The notes under the pieces: generated by a model
What the model saw: the letters and a program-made list of their open reading frames with translations, nothing else
Database searches by the model: none
What the model was told of the DNA's origin: nothing
In this document: positions 1 through 8,546 of the stretch, one piece after another
Numbering within the stretch: position 1 is the first letter of the stretch
Layout: each line of letters begins with the position of its first letter
DNA from: CAJQQK01 sp965224225
GTDB taxonomy: Bacteria; Pseudomonadota; Alphaproteobacteria; Rhizobiales; Hyphomicrobiaceae
Reading direction: 5' to 3'
NCBI GenBank assembly: GCA_965224225.1
Contig: CBDCZF010000029.1
Coordinates: forward strand, 372,001 to 436,000
Length of the DNA stretch: 64,000 nucleotides
Translations under genes and position numbers: made by a program

Positions 1-1841
1 ATGAGGCCGTCGAGACCGACCTTGCCACCTTGCGGCGGCATGCACGAACTACCGCCGCCCGGCGACAAGATCTGTTGTGCGATGGGCACGTCTCTGGCGA
101 TGCGCGAAACCAGCGGGCGCCAGGCATCGCGCAGGAATTTATCGATAGCTTCGACAGTTGCGTTCGGATCCGGTAAGGCCGGCGATTGAGGCTTGATGAA
201 CTGCGGCCGGATGCCTGGATCGAGCACGATGCCGAACGTCTTGAGGCGTTCGACGATCTGGTCGTCTTGTGTCTTTTGGCGCGGCTGCCGTCGGTTGGTT
301 GCAAGCGCGCCACGCCACCCGGCACGCACCGTTTTCGCGCCGCTGGCCTCTGCCAGTTGCATCGCCTGCCGGACCGGCTGGGCCTTTCGCCTGATCAGAC
401 GCTCTTTGAGTGCAAGATCCGGCTTATCCCGAAACGACAAATCCCAATCGTGGAGATGGGTAAAGTGCATGGTGCCGGTGACATCGTGCCAGCGCCCGCG
501 ACGATCGCAGCACGCGTCGATGGTCCTGAGCGCTTTGGCAAGCTTGGCACTCGTCGCCGTGGGTTGGCTTCGGCAAACGACGTTGGTTTTATCGCCAGCA
601 CCAGGGCGGCAGGCGAGTTGGTCTACTTTGGCAATACGGTTCATCGAGATGTCGGCAAGGTAGATGTAACGGCCATCGACGCCGCGGTCGGCGATAAACT
701 GGGCGAACCCGTCGTCAATGTTGATCTGCGCGGCATATGACTGGCGCCATTCGACACAGCCCTTCCACCAGCAAATATCAACACCGAGCGGCCGATCGGT
801 TGCGTTTGGATCGGGCTCGGTACCCGCATCCCAGTTGGCATCGTCTGCCGGAGGATCATCGCGATTGGCGAGCGGGCGACTGCCGCCGCGATCGATCAAC
901 GTATGGCGCAGGCCAAACCGCCCCTTCACGCCACCGTCGATGATAAACGAGTCATCGAACGCCCAGCCGACCGGTCCTGTGACGTCATTGAGGACAAGCT
1001 CGCCTGTCACGAGATCGATGACATCGTGATAGATCGGCAATGCCAAACCGAGCGGCACCTCGAGTTGCTCTTTGCTGTACCCTTTGGCTGCGATGAAGCG
1101 ACCGGTGGATGAGAAATTGGGCTCCAGTCCGATGCGGTCGACAATCTTGGCACCGCTTTGCAGTTCGAATACCTGATAGCGGTTCTCGAATACGACGAGA
1201 CGATAGCGCCCGTCACCGGAGTTGACGGTTTTCTCTGGCTTGTCGTCTGCGAACCGGTCCTGGACGACGATTGCCGGGCGACCGTAGCTGACGGCTATCG
1301 AGATCTTGTCCTGGCGCAGGACGTGCTCTCCGCAGGCGCTCTTGGCGATCAGCTTCCAGGTCAAAGCGAGATCGCCCGCCTGATAGGCACGAATGCCGAG
1401 TCTGCCTGCAACCGGGCGGTCCGATCCGTGCAACACGACGATGGCCCTGGTCGAGGCACGCTCATCGGCAATCCCGGCAGGGCCCGGTGCGCCGCCTGCC
1501 AGTGCGAAAAATCCAACGCCGCTAAAGCGCACAGCACCCGGAGTTGCGAAGATCAGATAGAGGCGCCCCTTGCCGGCGCGCCATCGCCTCGGCATATCCC
1601 ATTTGACATCGATATCGGCGCCGGTCACGGCGTTGTTCGCACCGATCGCAACGTCCAGGCCATCGGCCGCTTTGCGCAACTGGGCGAGATCAGCACTGCA
1701 TTGGCCTGCCTGTTTGGTATTGGATTCTCGTCTTTTGGCGTCCGCGGTCTGGGTATTGGCAACGAAAAGGCAGGCTGAGAGGAGGCACGTGAACCAACCA
1801 GCCAAAGCGACGACGCGGCTACGACAAAAGAATTCTCTCAT
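1..1841 (-). CDS. Partial secreted protein of unknown function (3' end beyond the window)
   Basis: The reverse strand is open from an ATG at 1841-1839 to the left edge with no stop, giving at least 613 codons; the C-terminus is outside the window. The N-terminus (MREFFCRSRVVALAGWFTC) looks like a signal peptide. A lipobox-like LSAC lies near residues 22-25 and an ADA signal-peptidase site near residue 36, so lipoprotein or soluble export are both possible. Around residues 185-230 the text reads like a WD40-type or beta-propeller strand set (GDGRYRLVVFENRYQVFEL followed by FSSTGRFIAAKGYS). I do not recognise a family and give no function. It ends a leftward gene series and is separated from the next gene (start 3113, end 1962) by about 120 bases. 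Confidence 0.75.
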   Translation of the reverse strand, partial: MREFFCRSRVVALAGWFTCLLSACLFVANTQTADAKRRESNTKQAGQCSADLAQLRKAADGLDVAIGANNAVTGADIDVKWDMPRRWRAGKGRLYLIFATPGAVRFSGVGFFALAGGAPGPAGIADERASTRAIVVLHGSDRPVAGRLGIRAYQAGDLALTWKLIAKSACGEHVLRQDKISIAVSYGRPAIVVQDRFADDKPEKTVNSGDGRYRLVVFENRYQVFELQSGAKIVDRIGLEPNFSSTGRFIAAKGYSKEQLEVPLGLALPIYHDVIDLVTGELVLNDVTGPVGWAFDDSFIIDGGVKGRFGLRHTLIDRGGSRPLANRDDPPADDANWDAGTEPDPNATDRPLGVDICWWKGCVEWRQSYAAQINIDDGFAQFIADRGVDGRYIYLADISMNRIAKVDQLACRPGAGDKTNVVCRSQPTATSAKLAKALRTIDACCDRRGRWHDVTGTMHFTHLHDWDLSFRDKPDLALKERLIRRKAQPVRQAMQLAEASGAKTVRAGWRGALATNRRQPRQKTQDDQIVERLKTFGIVLDPGIRPQFIKPQSPALPDPNATVEAIDKFLRDAWRPLVSRIARDVPIAQQILSPGGGSSCMPPQGGKVGLDGL

Positions 1842-1961
1842 AGGACGCCTCGCGGGTTGCCAAGTCTTTAGGAAGACTACTTGACCATATGAGATCGTCC
1901 AGAGACTCGGCAATCGCCTAATGCCGGATCCAAGGTACCGCTCTCGGTATGGTGCACCACA

Positions 1962-3113
1962 TCAACGCAACGGCACCAGCCGCATGACACGCCCACGAGA
2001 GCTGTCGGTAAGAAAATAGAGCCCGCCGTCGGGGCTCTGGCGGATCGCTCGGATGCGTTCGCCAAGGCTTTTGATCAAGGCCTCCTCGGCAATCACGCGG
2101 TCGCCATCGAGAACAAGGCGCGAGATGCGGCGGTAGCGCAGGGCGCCGACGAACAGGTTGCCACGCCAGCGCGGATGTTTGTCGCCGGTGTAGAAGGCCA
2201 TGCCGCTTGGGGCGATCGAGGGGTCCCAGTAGTAGACCGGCTGTTCCATGCCCGGCTTGGCGGTGCCTACACCGATCTTGCCACCCGAATAATGACGGCC
2301 GTAGCTGATCACCGGCCAGCCGTAATTTTTGCCGGCTGCGGGGATGTTGATCTCGTCGCCGCCGCGGGCGCCGTGTTCGACGGTCCAGAGCTTGCCTGTC
2401 GCCGGGTTGATGGCGGCTGCCTGCGGATTGCGGTGGCCCAGGCTCCAGATCTCGGGGCGGGCGCCCTTGCGGCCGACAAAGGGGTTGTCCTTCGGGACGG
2501 TGCCGTCGCGATTGAGACGGACAACCTTACCGAGGTGTTCATCGAGCGCCTGTGATTTTTCGCGCCGGCCGCGTTCGCCGAGGGTGACGAACAGCTTGCC
2601 GTCCGGGGCGAAAACAATGCGCGAACCGAAATGATAACCGCTGTCGTAGGCCGGCTGCTGGCGGAAGATGATTTTCAGGTCCGTAAAGCGGGCGGCATCG
2701 CCGCTGCCCTGCAGTTTGAGCCGGGCCAACGATGTGCCGGTGCGGCCGTTGCCGCGGTCCTCGGTGAAGGTAATGTAGATTTCGCGGGTTTGGCCGAAAT
2801 CCGGGGCGACGGCGATGTCGAGCATGCCGCCCTGGCCGGTGGCGCGGGATTTCGGTGCGCCCTCGAGGGGTTCCGAAACCTTGCCGGCGGCGGTGACGTA
2901 GCGCACGCGGCCCGGCTTTTCGGTGACGAGGATGTCGCCCGAGGGCAGGAAGGCCAGGCCCCACGGATTGCGCAGGCCGGTGGCGGCCACTTCGGCGCGG
3001 GCGCCGGTCGGTTCGGCCGGCGGCGGGGCGTTGGTCTGGGCAGCCATGGCGGTTGAGGATGCGGCCAGGGCGGCGGCAATTGCGGCGGCTGGCAGAAATT
3101 TCAGCAAAGGCAT
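1962..3113 (-). CDS. PQQ-dependent aldose sugar dehydrogenase, periplasmic
   Basis: The 383-residue product starts with a clear signal peptide (hydrophobic Ala-rich segment, residues 5-25, ending MAAQ). It then shows the soluble glucose/sorbosone dehydrogenase beta-propeller pattern: GLRNPWGLAFLPSGDILVTE at about 47-66, GHRNPQAAAINPATGKLWTVEHG in the middle, and a GMAFYTGD motif late. Family knowledge: YliI/Asd-type enzymes oxidise aldoses in the periplasm with PQQ and pass electrons to the respiratory chain; the His in the WTVEHG region belongs to the conserved active-site segment. Length is typical (350-390). No PQQ biosynthesis genes are in the window. A divergent acetyltransferase begins 100 bases upstream. 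The family assignment is firm; the natural substrate is unknown. Confidence 0.88.
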   Translation of the reverse strand: MPLLKFLPAAAIAAALAASSTAMAAQTNAPPPAEPTGARAEVAATGLRNPWGLAFLPSGDILVTEKPGRVRYVTAAGKVSEPLEGAPKSRATGQGGMLDIAVAPDFGQTREIYITFTEDRGNGRTGTSLARLKLQGSGDAARFTDLKIIFRQQPAYDSGYHFGSRIVFAPDGKLFVTLGERGRREKSQALDEHLGKVVRLNRDGTVPKDNPFVGRKGARPEIWSLGHRNPQAAAINPATGKLWTVEHGARGGDEINIPAAGKNYGWPVISYGRHYSGGKIGVGTAKPGMEQPVYYWDPSIAPSGMAFYTGDKHPRWRGNLFVGALRYRRISRLVLDGDRVIAEEALIKSLGERIRAIRQSPDGGLYFLTDSSRGRVMRLVPLR

Positions 3114-3213
3114 TGGCGCGAACCTCTTGACGTATCCACATCACACACTTGACGAATATGGCGGCGATAATCGGATCAGCAAGGCGTGGATCGTCGAATA
3201 GGGGACCACTATC

Positions 3214-3732
3214 ATGAAACTGAGACCGGCTGTTCCGGAGGACCTCGAGCTGCTACGCGACTGGGACGGCCGGCCGCATGTCATTGCCGCGACCGGACCT
3301 AATAGCGATTTCGAATGGGAAACCGAGTTGGGGCGCGAAGTGGCGTGGCGCGAATTCCTGATCGGGGAAGTCGCTGGGCGACCGATCGGTGTCCTGCAAA
3401 TCATCGATCCGGCGTTGGAAGAGTCGCATTACTGGGGCGAGATCGAGAACGATCTCAGAGCCGTCGATATCTGGATCGGCGAGGAAGATTATCTAGGCCG
3501 CGGCTTTGGCACCCGGATGATGCAGCTTTGTCTCGAACGCTGCTTTGATGATCCGAACGTCAAGGCGGTATTGGTCGACCCACTGGCGGGTAACCAGAGG
3601 GCGCACCGCTTCTATGAGCGGCAGGGTTTCAAGGCAATCGAGAGGCGCTGGTTCGGAGACGATGACTGTATCGTTTACCGGGTCGATCGGGATGACTGGT
3701 GTGCTGCCCGGTCAGGCACGGACAAGCAGTAG
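3214..3732 (+). CDS. GNAT N-acetyltransferase, AAC(6')/RimJ-like
   Basis: A 172-residue single-domain GNAT protein. It begins MKLRPAVPEDLELLRDWDGR, typical of the AAC(6')-Ib/RimL-like branch. The acetyl-CoA loop is visible as YLGRGFGTRMM (about 93-103), and the C-terminal strand motif is NQRAHRFYERQGFKAIE. Family knowledge: such proteins acetylate amino groups of small molecules, aminoglycosides or protein N-termini. The WDGRPHVIAATG segment resembles aminoglycoside 6'-acetyltransferases, but chromosomal homologues often act on other substrates, so resistance should not be assumed. A likely ribosome binding site, AGGGGA, lies about 10 bases before the ATG. It stands alone between two leftward genes. 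Confidence 0.8.
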   Translation: MKLRPAVPEDLELLRDWDGRPHVIAATGPNSDFEWETELGREVAWREFLIGEVAGRPIGVLQIIDPALEESHYWGEIENDLRAVDIWIGEEDYLGRGFGTRMMQLCLERCFDDPNVKAVLVDPLAGNQRAHRFYERQGFKAIERRWFGDDDCIVYRVDRDDWCAARSGTDKQ

Positions 3733-3782
3733 GGTGCGCTACGCTGCGCTAACGCACCCCACGGTCAATGGTCGGCACCTCC

Positions 3783-4718
3783 TTACCGCACGCGCCTCGG
3801 GTTCATATAGAGGTCGCGTTCCTGCTTCTCGAGCTTGGGCTCGAGATTGCCCCGCATGACCTGCTTGGCGATGCGCTTGACGTGACTGCGGCAGCGGTCG
3901 TTGAAGATCAGCATCGAACAGAACAGCTTGAGCACGTTCAGAAGCTGCGTGTCGGCGTAGTCCTCGCGCACGCGACCGCGCCATTTGCCGGAGATCGTGA
4001 AGAAGGCGCCGTCGAGTACGGCGATGCGCTCGTTGCGGCCGTTGTAGACGGTGTAATCGTCGCCTAAGCGGAAGAAGTTCTGGCGGATGCGGAAGAACTC
4101 CATCTTCTTGTCCTTCATCAGGAAGAACGAGAAGTTTTCCGGCATCAGCGGCCACTTGTTGGCCGAGCGCTCGAGGTAGACGACCTGATCCTCGCCGGCG
4201 GTGTTGATCGAATAGGTGGTAACGGGCAGCAGACGGGCGCCGATGGTCTGCTGAACGGAGCGGGCGAGCATCAGGTCCATGGTCCCGCGCCAATGCAATC
4301 TGTCGGAGAACATCTTGATGACGAGGCGCTTGCCCGACTCGTCCTTCGCTTTCCAGAGCTCTTCGCGATAGCCGAATAGGCCGGTGCGTTTGCCGTCCTC
4401 GATGACCTCGGCGAAAATGTCCATGTCCTTGGTGAACTGGCGCGATTTGGCGCGGTTGCGCGAGTGCTTGAAGATGCCGAACTCGGTCGGGTTGAGGTCC
4501 CAGAACCAGACGTCGACGATGAAATGCTTCCAGCCGTCCTTCGACTGCGACTGACGCGCGACGCGGCGGGCGCGGCGCTTGGATTTGTTCGGCGTCGACA
4601 ACTCGTCCGGATTGACGTCGGCGCGTTCGAGGACGTCGGCGCGGGCATCGCGGGCGGCGTCGCTTGCGGCGTTGTCGGCTTCGCGCAGGAGTTCGTCGGT
4701 AATGGTTGCGTCGGCCAT
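3783..4718 (-). CDS. Conserved hypothetical protein, cytoplasmic
   Basis: This 311-residue protein has no signal peptide or membrane segment. Residues 1-60 are Ala/Asp-rich then basic (KSKRRARRVARQSQSK), followed by a globular region rich in Trp and Phe (HFIVDVWFWDLNPTEFGIFK). The later stretch, with VYNGRNERIAVLDGAFFTI then GKWRGRVREDY, has the feel of a Tubby/LURP-one-like beta barrel, but this is only a resemblance by eye. A basic C-terminus ends NPRRVR. I do not recognise the family. It faces a rightward acetyltransferase on its 3' side, and a spacer of about 310 bases separates its start from tesB. Confidence 0.7.
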   Translation of the reverse strand: MADATITDELLREADNAASDAARDARADVLERADVNPDELSTPNKSKRRARRVARQSQSKDGWKHFIVDVWFWDLNPTEFGIFKHSRNRAKSRQFTKDMDIFAEVIEDGKRTGLFGYREELWKAKDESGKRLVIKMFSDRLHWRGTMDLMLARSVQQTIGARLLPVTTYSINTAGEDQVVYLERSANKWPLMPENFSFFLMKDKKMEFFRIRQNFFRLGDDYTVYNGRNERIAVLDGAFFTISGKWRGRVREDYADTQLLNVLKLFCSMLIFNDRCRSHVKRIAKQVMRGNLEPKLEKQERDLYMNPRRVR

Positions 4719-5027
4719 GGGTGGCTCCGTTCAAAGAACGCTCGAGCACAGCAACGCAAACAAACGCGCTTTGGCATGCGGGCTCACCGCAGCCGGTCGC
4801 GAATCAGTGGGCAATTATTAACAGGTTGCTAAGATCGTCAAAGGCAGAGCGACGCGAGACGCCAAGGAAAGTGTCTTTACGGATTCAGGTGATTGGTAAC
4901 CCCGCGTCTGCCGGCGCGATGAGACACAGCGCCCTGAGCGATCAAGGCTCGCAATTGCAGTCGGATCGCGTCATATCATGGCGGCTCTCAAATGGCCGGC
5001 CGGCCTGCGCCCAGAACAGGTGAGAAT
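4719..5027. other. Spacer between divergent genes
   Basis: About 309 bases lie between the start of the leftward hypothetical gene and the tesB start, and should hold both promoters. I see no convincing reading frame, RNA gene or repeat. An AGGTGAG ribosome binding site at 5018-5024 belongs to tesB. Confidence 0.5.
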
Positions 5028-5924
5028 ATGGAGCCCACATCGGACAAGTTGTCGGCACTCGATGCCCTCGTCGAGCTGCTGGATCTCGAAAAGCTCGAAG
5101 AAAACCTGTTTCGCGGGCAAAGCCCGGCCTACGGCTGGCAGCGTGTCTACGGCGGGCAGGTGCTCGGGCAGGCGCTGGTTGCCGCCGGGCGTACCGTCGA
5201 AGAGGAGCGCGCCGCCCATTCGCTGCACGCCTATTTCCTGATCGGCGGCGATCCGGGCCATCCGATCGTCTACGAGGTCGAGCGCATCCGTGACGGCGGC
5301 TCGTTCACCACCCGCCGGGTGCGGGCGATCCAGCATGGCCGGCCGATCTTCGCGATGAGCGTATCCTTCCACAAGCAGGAAGAGGGTTACGAGCATCAGG
5401 CGACCATGCCGAATGTGCCACCGCCCGAGGATCTGCCGAGCGAACAGCAACTGCGCGACCAACTGCTTAGGCTGATCCCGGACAACATGAAGAGCTACTG
5501 GCAGCATGAGCGTCCGATCGAAATGCGCCCGACCAGCATCACGCGCTACCTCGATCGCGGCAAGCGCGAGCCGACGCAGAGCATCTGGCTGCGCGCCAAC
5601 GGCACCCTGCCGGACGATGCCAAGCTGCATCAATGCGTGATGGCCTACGCCTCTGACTTTACGCTGCTCGATACGTCTCTGATCGCGCACGGCAAACTGA
5701 TGTTCGATATCGACATCCAGCTTGCCAGCCTCGACCATGCCATGTGGATGCATCGCCCGGTGCGCCTCGATGACTGGCTGCTCTACGTCCAGGACAGCCC
5801 GTCGGCCGGTGGCAGCCGCGGCTTCTGTCGCGGTTCCCTGTTCACTCGAGACGGTGTGCTGGTGGCCTCGACGACCCAGGAAGGCCTAGTTCGCAGGCGC
5901 GACACGAACTATGTGGTGAAATAA
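5028..5924 (+). CDS. tesB: Acyl-CoA thioesterase II
   Basis: The 298-residue product is a double hot-dog thioesterase that hydrolyses medium and long acyl-CoAs to free acids and CoA in the cytoplasm. Typical TesB text is present: LLDLEKLEENLFRGQSP near the start, RVYGGQVLGQALVAA, the strand SFTTRRVRAIQHGRPIFAMS, and the C-terminal half with HAMWMHRP and TTQEGLVR, where the Gln fits the known Asp-Thr-Gln catalytic set. The ATG at 5028 is chosen over the one at 4992 because AGGTGAG sits just before it and the protein then aligns with the usual 285-300 length. It lies upstream of glnK-amtB, an order common in Hyphomicrobiales, but a 246-base gap and a separate promoter suggest independent transcription. 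Confidence 0.92.
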   Translation: MEPTSDKLSALDALVELLDLEKLEENLFRGQSPAYGWQRVYGGQVLGQALVAAGRTVEEERAAHSLHAYFLIGGDPGHPIVYEVERIRDGGSFTTRRVRAIQHGRPIFAMSVSFHKQEEGYEHQATMPNVPPPEDLPSEQQLRDQLLRLIPDNMKSYWQHERPIEMRPTSITRYLDRGKREPTQSIWLRANGTLPDDAKLHQCVMAYASDFTLLDTSLIAHGKLMFDIDIQLASLDHAMWMHRPVRLDDWLLYVQDSPSAGGSRGFCRGSLFTRDGVLVASTTQEGLVRRRDTNYVVK

Positions 5925-5958
5925 TAGGCAACGATGATTTATTGCCTAATTATTAGGC
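5925..5958 (+). terminator. Stem-loop at the tesB stop, possible terminator
   Basis: Directly after the tesB TAA, TAGGCAA (5925-5931) pairs with TTGCCTA (5942-5948). Alternatively GCCTAATTATTAGGC (5944-5958) is a perfect palindrome sharing one arm. The stems are AT-rich and weak and there is no clean T tract, so termination is uncertain; an operator palindrome upstream of glnK is the other option. Confidence 0.4.
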
Positions 5959-6044
5959 TATCGATTACCCAATTCTATTTGACCGTACCAAAGAAAGACG
6001 ATTTTTATCTATTTAAATCAACGCACTATTGAATTCGATCCAAA

Positions 6045-6060
6045 CTGGCACGCCATTTGA
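6045..6060 (+). promoter_or_regulatory. Sigma-54-type promoter for glnK-amtB
   Basis: CTGGCACGCCATTTGA carries the -24 element TGGCACG and, with GG-N10 spacing, a -12 element TTGA (consensus TTGC). It lies 111 bases before the glnK start, in an AT-rich leader. Sigma-54 with NtrC control is the expected arrangement for glnK-amtB in proteobacteria. I could not point to a clear NtrC box. Confidence 0.65.
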
Positions 6061-6170
6061 AAGCCTCTTGTTGCAGTGCAGCGCAGATCGACGCCTGATC
6101 CGCGCCCACGGAAACGAATGAACGGTTAGCGGGTTCGCTCGCCGGCCGTCTTCAAAGCAAGGGGAACCAG

Positions 6171-6509
6171 ATGAATTTGGTGAGCGCTATCATCAAGCCG
6201 TTCAAGCTGGACGAGGTTCGCGAGGCTCTGACCTCACTCGGCCTCGAAGGCATGACGGTGACCGAAGTCAAAGGCTACGGTCGCCAGAAGGGCCACACGG
6301 AAATCTATCGTGGTGCCGAATACGCGGTGAACTTCCTGCCCAAGATCAAGATCGACGTTGTGGTCAGCAACGACAACACGCCGAAGGCCGTCGAGGCGAT
6401 CGGGCACGCGGCGCGGACCGGCCAGATCGGCGACGGAAAAATCTTCGTCTCGCCGATCAGTCAGACGATCCGCATCCGCACCGGCGAGACCGACGACAAC
6501 GCGATCTGA
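6171..6509 (+). CDS. glnK: Nitrogen regulatory protein PII
   Basis: The 112-residue trimeric signal protein senses 2-oxoglutarate, ATP/ADP and, by uridylylation, glutamine. All hallmarks are visible: MNLVSAIIKPFKLDEVREAL at the start, the T-loop with Tyr51 in EIYRGAEY (uridylylation site), and the C-terminal signature GDGKIFVSPI. Length is exactly that of the family. A good ribosome site (AAGGGGAA) precedes the ATG. amtB follows after 38 bases, so the GlnK paralogue rather than GlnB is the likely identity: it binds AmtB and blocks ammonium uptake when nitrogen is plentiful. Confidence 0.95.
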   Translation: MNLVSAIIKPFKLDEVREALTSLGLEGMTVTEVKGYGRQKGHTEIYRGAEYAVNFLPKIKIDVVVSNDNTPKAVEAIGHAARTGQIGDGKIFVSPISQTIRIRTGETDDNAI

Positions 6510-6547
6510 TCCGCCACCCAAATCGAACCATACCATTGGGGGAACCC

Positions 6548-7933
6548 ATGATACGTTTTCTACGTGCCGAGAACCCGGCACGCTCCATCACAACTGCTGC
6601 TCTGCTGCTAGGCGCTGCATCCCTGGCAACGCCCGCACTTGCTCAGGACAAGCCAATCGATGCGGCGGCCCTGCAGCAGGAAATGCAGTACGTCTTCAAC
6701 ACTCTGCTGTTCCTGATCGGCGGCTTCCTGGTGATGTGGATGGCGGCCGGTTTTGCCATGCTCGAAGCCGGCATGGTGCGCACCAAGAACGTTTCGATGC
6801 AGTGCACCAAAAATATCGCACTTTTCGCCATCGCCGGCATCGTGTTCTGGGCGTTCGGCTACAACATCATGTACGAAGGCGTTGATGGCGGTTTCATCGG
6901 CTCGATTTCGCCGAAGATCATCCCGGATCCGGGCGAGGATGCCGGGAGCTATGCGGCGGCATCCGACTGGTTCTTCCAGATGGTATTTTGCGCCACGGCG
7001 GCATCGATCGTCTCGGGCACGCTCGCCGAGCGCATAAAGCTCTGGCCGTTCCTGATCTTCGTCATCATCCTGTGCGGCTTTATCTATCCGATCCAGGGTG
7101 CTTGGAAGTGGGGCACCGGCTGGCTCGCACCCGGCGCCGACGTGAGCTGGATCAAAACTTTTGCCGGTGCCGAGTTCCAGGATTTCGCAGGCTCGACTCT
7201 GGTCCACTCGACCGGCGGTTGGGCAGCGCTGGTCGGCGCCATCATTCTCGGTGCGCGCAAGGGCAAGTACGGTGCGAACGGCGCCATCTATCCGATGCCG
7301 GGCTCCAATATGCCCCTTGCAACGCTTGGCACGTTCATCCTGTGGCTCGGCTGGTTCGGCTTCAATGGCGGCTCGCAGCTTGCCATGGGCACGCTCTCGG
7401 ATGCCTCGTCGGTCTCGAAGATCTTCATGAACACCAACCTGGCGGCCTGCGGCGGCGTGATCGCGGCAATCGTCGTCAACCAGGTGATCTACGGCAAGGT
7501 CGACATCACGATGGCGCTCAACGGTGCGCTTGCCGGACTTGTTTCGATCACAGCGGAACCGCTGACGCCGTCGCCGCTGGCGGCCATCCTGATTGGTTCG
7601 GTCGGCGGCGTGATCGTGGTGTTCGCGGTGCCTTTCATCGACAGAATGCGGATCGACGATGTCGTCGGCGCCATTCCGGTCCACCTGCTGGCCGGCATCT
7701 GGGGCACGCTCGCGGTGCCGCTTACCAACACGGGTGCAAGCTTCCTGGCGCAATTGGTGGGTGTCGTCTCGATCGCTCTCTTCGTGCTGGTTACAAGTTC
7801 GATCGTCTGGCTGGTGCTCAAGGCGACAATCGGACTTCGCCCGAGCGAGGAGGACGAGTTCGAAGGCCTCGACAAGGCCGAGATCGGTCTTGAGGCCTAT
7901 CCCGAGTTCGGCACCGGCTCACAGCGGCTCTGA
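6548..7933 (+). CDS. amtB: Ammonium transporter
   Basis: The 461-residue polytopic membrane protein has an N-terminal signal-like segment ending ALAQDKPID, followed by about eleven transmembrane helices. Recognisable Amt motifs include the helix-one region FLIGGFLVMWMAAGFAMLEA, the first pore His in STLVHSTGGWAALVGA, FNGGSQLAMG, and the second pore His in IPVHLLAGIWGTLAVP. Family knowledge: trimeric AmtB conducts ammonium-derived ammonia into the cytoplasm and is gated by GlnK. The ATG at 6548 is chosen because TTGGGGGAA precedes it; an in-frame TTG at 6536 is less likely. It shares a transcript with glnK, and an 11-bp stem-loop at 7962-7990 follows. Confidence 0.95.
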   Translation: MIRFLRAENPARSITTAALLLGAASLATPALAQDKPIDAAALQQEMQYVFNTLLFLIGGFLVMWMAAGFAMLEAGMVRTKNVSMQCTKNIALFAIAGIVFWAFGYNIMYEGVDGGFIGSISPKIIPDPGEDAGSYAAASDWFFQMVFCATAASIVSGTLAERIKLWPFLIFVIILCGFIYPIQGAWKWGTGWLAPGADVSWIKTFAGAEFQDFAGSTLVHSTGGWAALVGAIILGARKGKYGANGAIYPMPGSNMPLATLGTFILWLGWFGFNGGSQLAMGTLSDASSVSKIFMNTNLAACGGVIAAIVVNQVIYGKVDITMALNGALAGLVSITAEPLTPSPLAAILIGSVGGVIVVFAVPFIDRMRIDDVVGAIPVHLLAGIWGTLAVPLTNTGASFLAQLVGVVSIALFVLVTSSIVWLVLKATIGLRPSEEDEFEGLDKAEIGLEAYPEFGTGSQRL

Positions 7934-7961
7934 CCGGGCGAACGCTCGATTAGCTGAGGAA

Positions 7962-7990
7962 ATCACGGGGCCCTCATCAGGCCCCGTGAT
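7962..7990 (+). terminator. Strong stem-loop downstream of amtB
   Basis: ATCACGGGGCC (7962-7972) pairs perfectly with GGCCCCGTGAT (7980-7990) around a 7-base loop, 28 bases after the amtB stop. There is no T tract after it, so it may act as an mRNA-stabilising or Rho-assisted end rather than a classic intrinsic terminator. Confidence 0.6.
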
Positions 7991-8078
7991 GCGTTGAGCC
8001 GGCCCGGCTGGCGGCGACCGTCGAACTCTGTCATGCTCCGGCAATTATTTGCTGCAATCACGATGTAAGGCGCGAGAT

Positions 8079-8519
8079 ATGCCGGACATGGTCGTTGAAG
8101 GTCACTGCTTCTGCCGTGCCATTCGATTCGCCTATGACGAGGCGCCCAACTGGATCGCCAATTGCCATTGCGAAAGCTGTCGGCGGGCAACGTCGTCACC
8201 GATGACGACATGGGTCTCCGTGCCACGGCAAGCCTTTCGCTACACCGCCGGCGAGCCCGCTTACTTCGCCTCGGCACCCGGCGTGCGCCGCGGCTCTTGC
8301 CCGACGTGCGGCACGCCACTGACCTACGAGAACGACAAGCTGCCCGACGAAGTCCACGTCTACGCCGTTGCCCATGCGGACCCGGCGCCATTGGCCCCGT
8401 CGCGCCACGTATTTGTCGAAGATCAGTTGGACTGGTTCGAAACCACTGACCATCTGCCGCGCTATACGACGACCAGCCAGGGTGGCGCCAAGCCCGCCCG
8501 CCACGGACCACGGGAGTAA
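8079..8519 (+). CDS. GFA-family zinc-binding protein
   Basis: A 146-residue single-domain protein of the glutathione-dependent formaldehyde-activating (GFA/CENP-V) fold. The metal-binding Cys pattern is complete: GHCFCRAIRF near residues 8-17, CHCESCRRA at about 29-37, and CPTCGTPL at about 75-82, followed by DQLDWFETTDHLPRY, which is typical of family C-termini. Most members have no proven function, and the formaldehyde activity of the founding member should not be transferred. ATG at 8079 or 8088 could be the start; both lie just before the conserved Cys motif. It sits alone and converges with the L,D-transpeptidase gene. Confidence 0.85.
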   Translation: MPDMVVEGHCFCRAIRFAYDEAPNWIANCHCESCRRATSSPMTTWVSVPRQAFRYTAGEPAYFASAPGVRRGSCPTCGTPLTYENDKLPDEVHVYAVAHADPAPLAPSRHVFVEDQLDWFETTDHLPRYTTTSQGGAKPARHGPRE

Positions 8520-8546
8520 TCGCGCGACCAACGTCACCGTCTGCCG

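Noticed and set aside
3214..3732. Aminoglycoside resistance gene
   Set aside because: The GNAT resembles AAC(6') proteins, but it is chromosomal, has no mobile context and such resemblance is common among GNATs with other substrates.
6608..7753. 381-codon frame antisense to amtB
   Set aside because: It is a shadow of a firmly identified gene, rich in His/Arg/Asp from GC-rich antisense codons, with no family resemblance.
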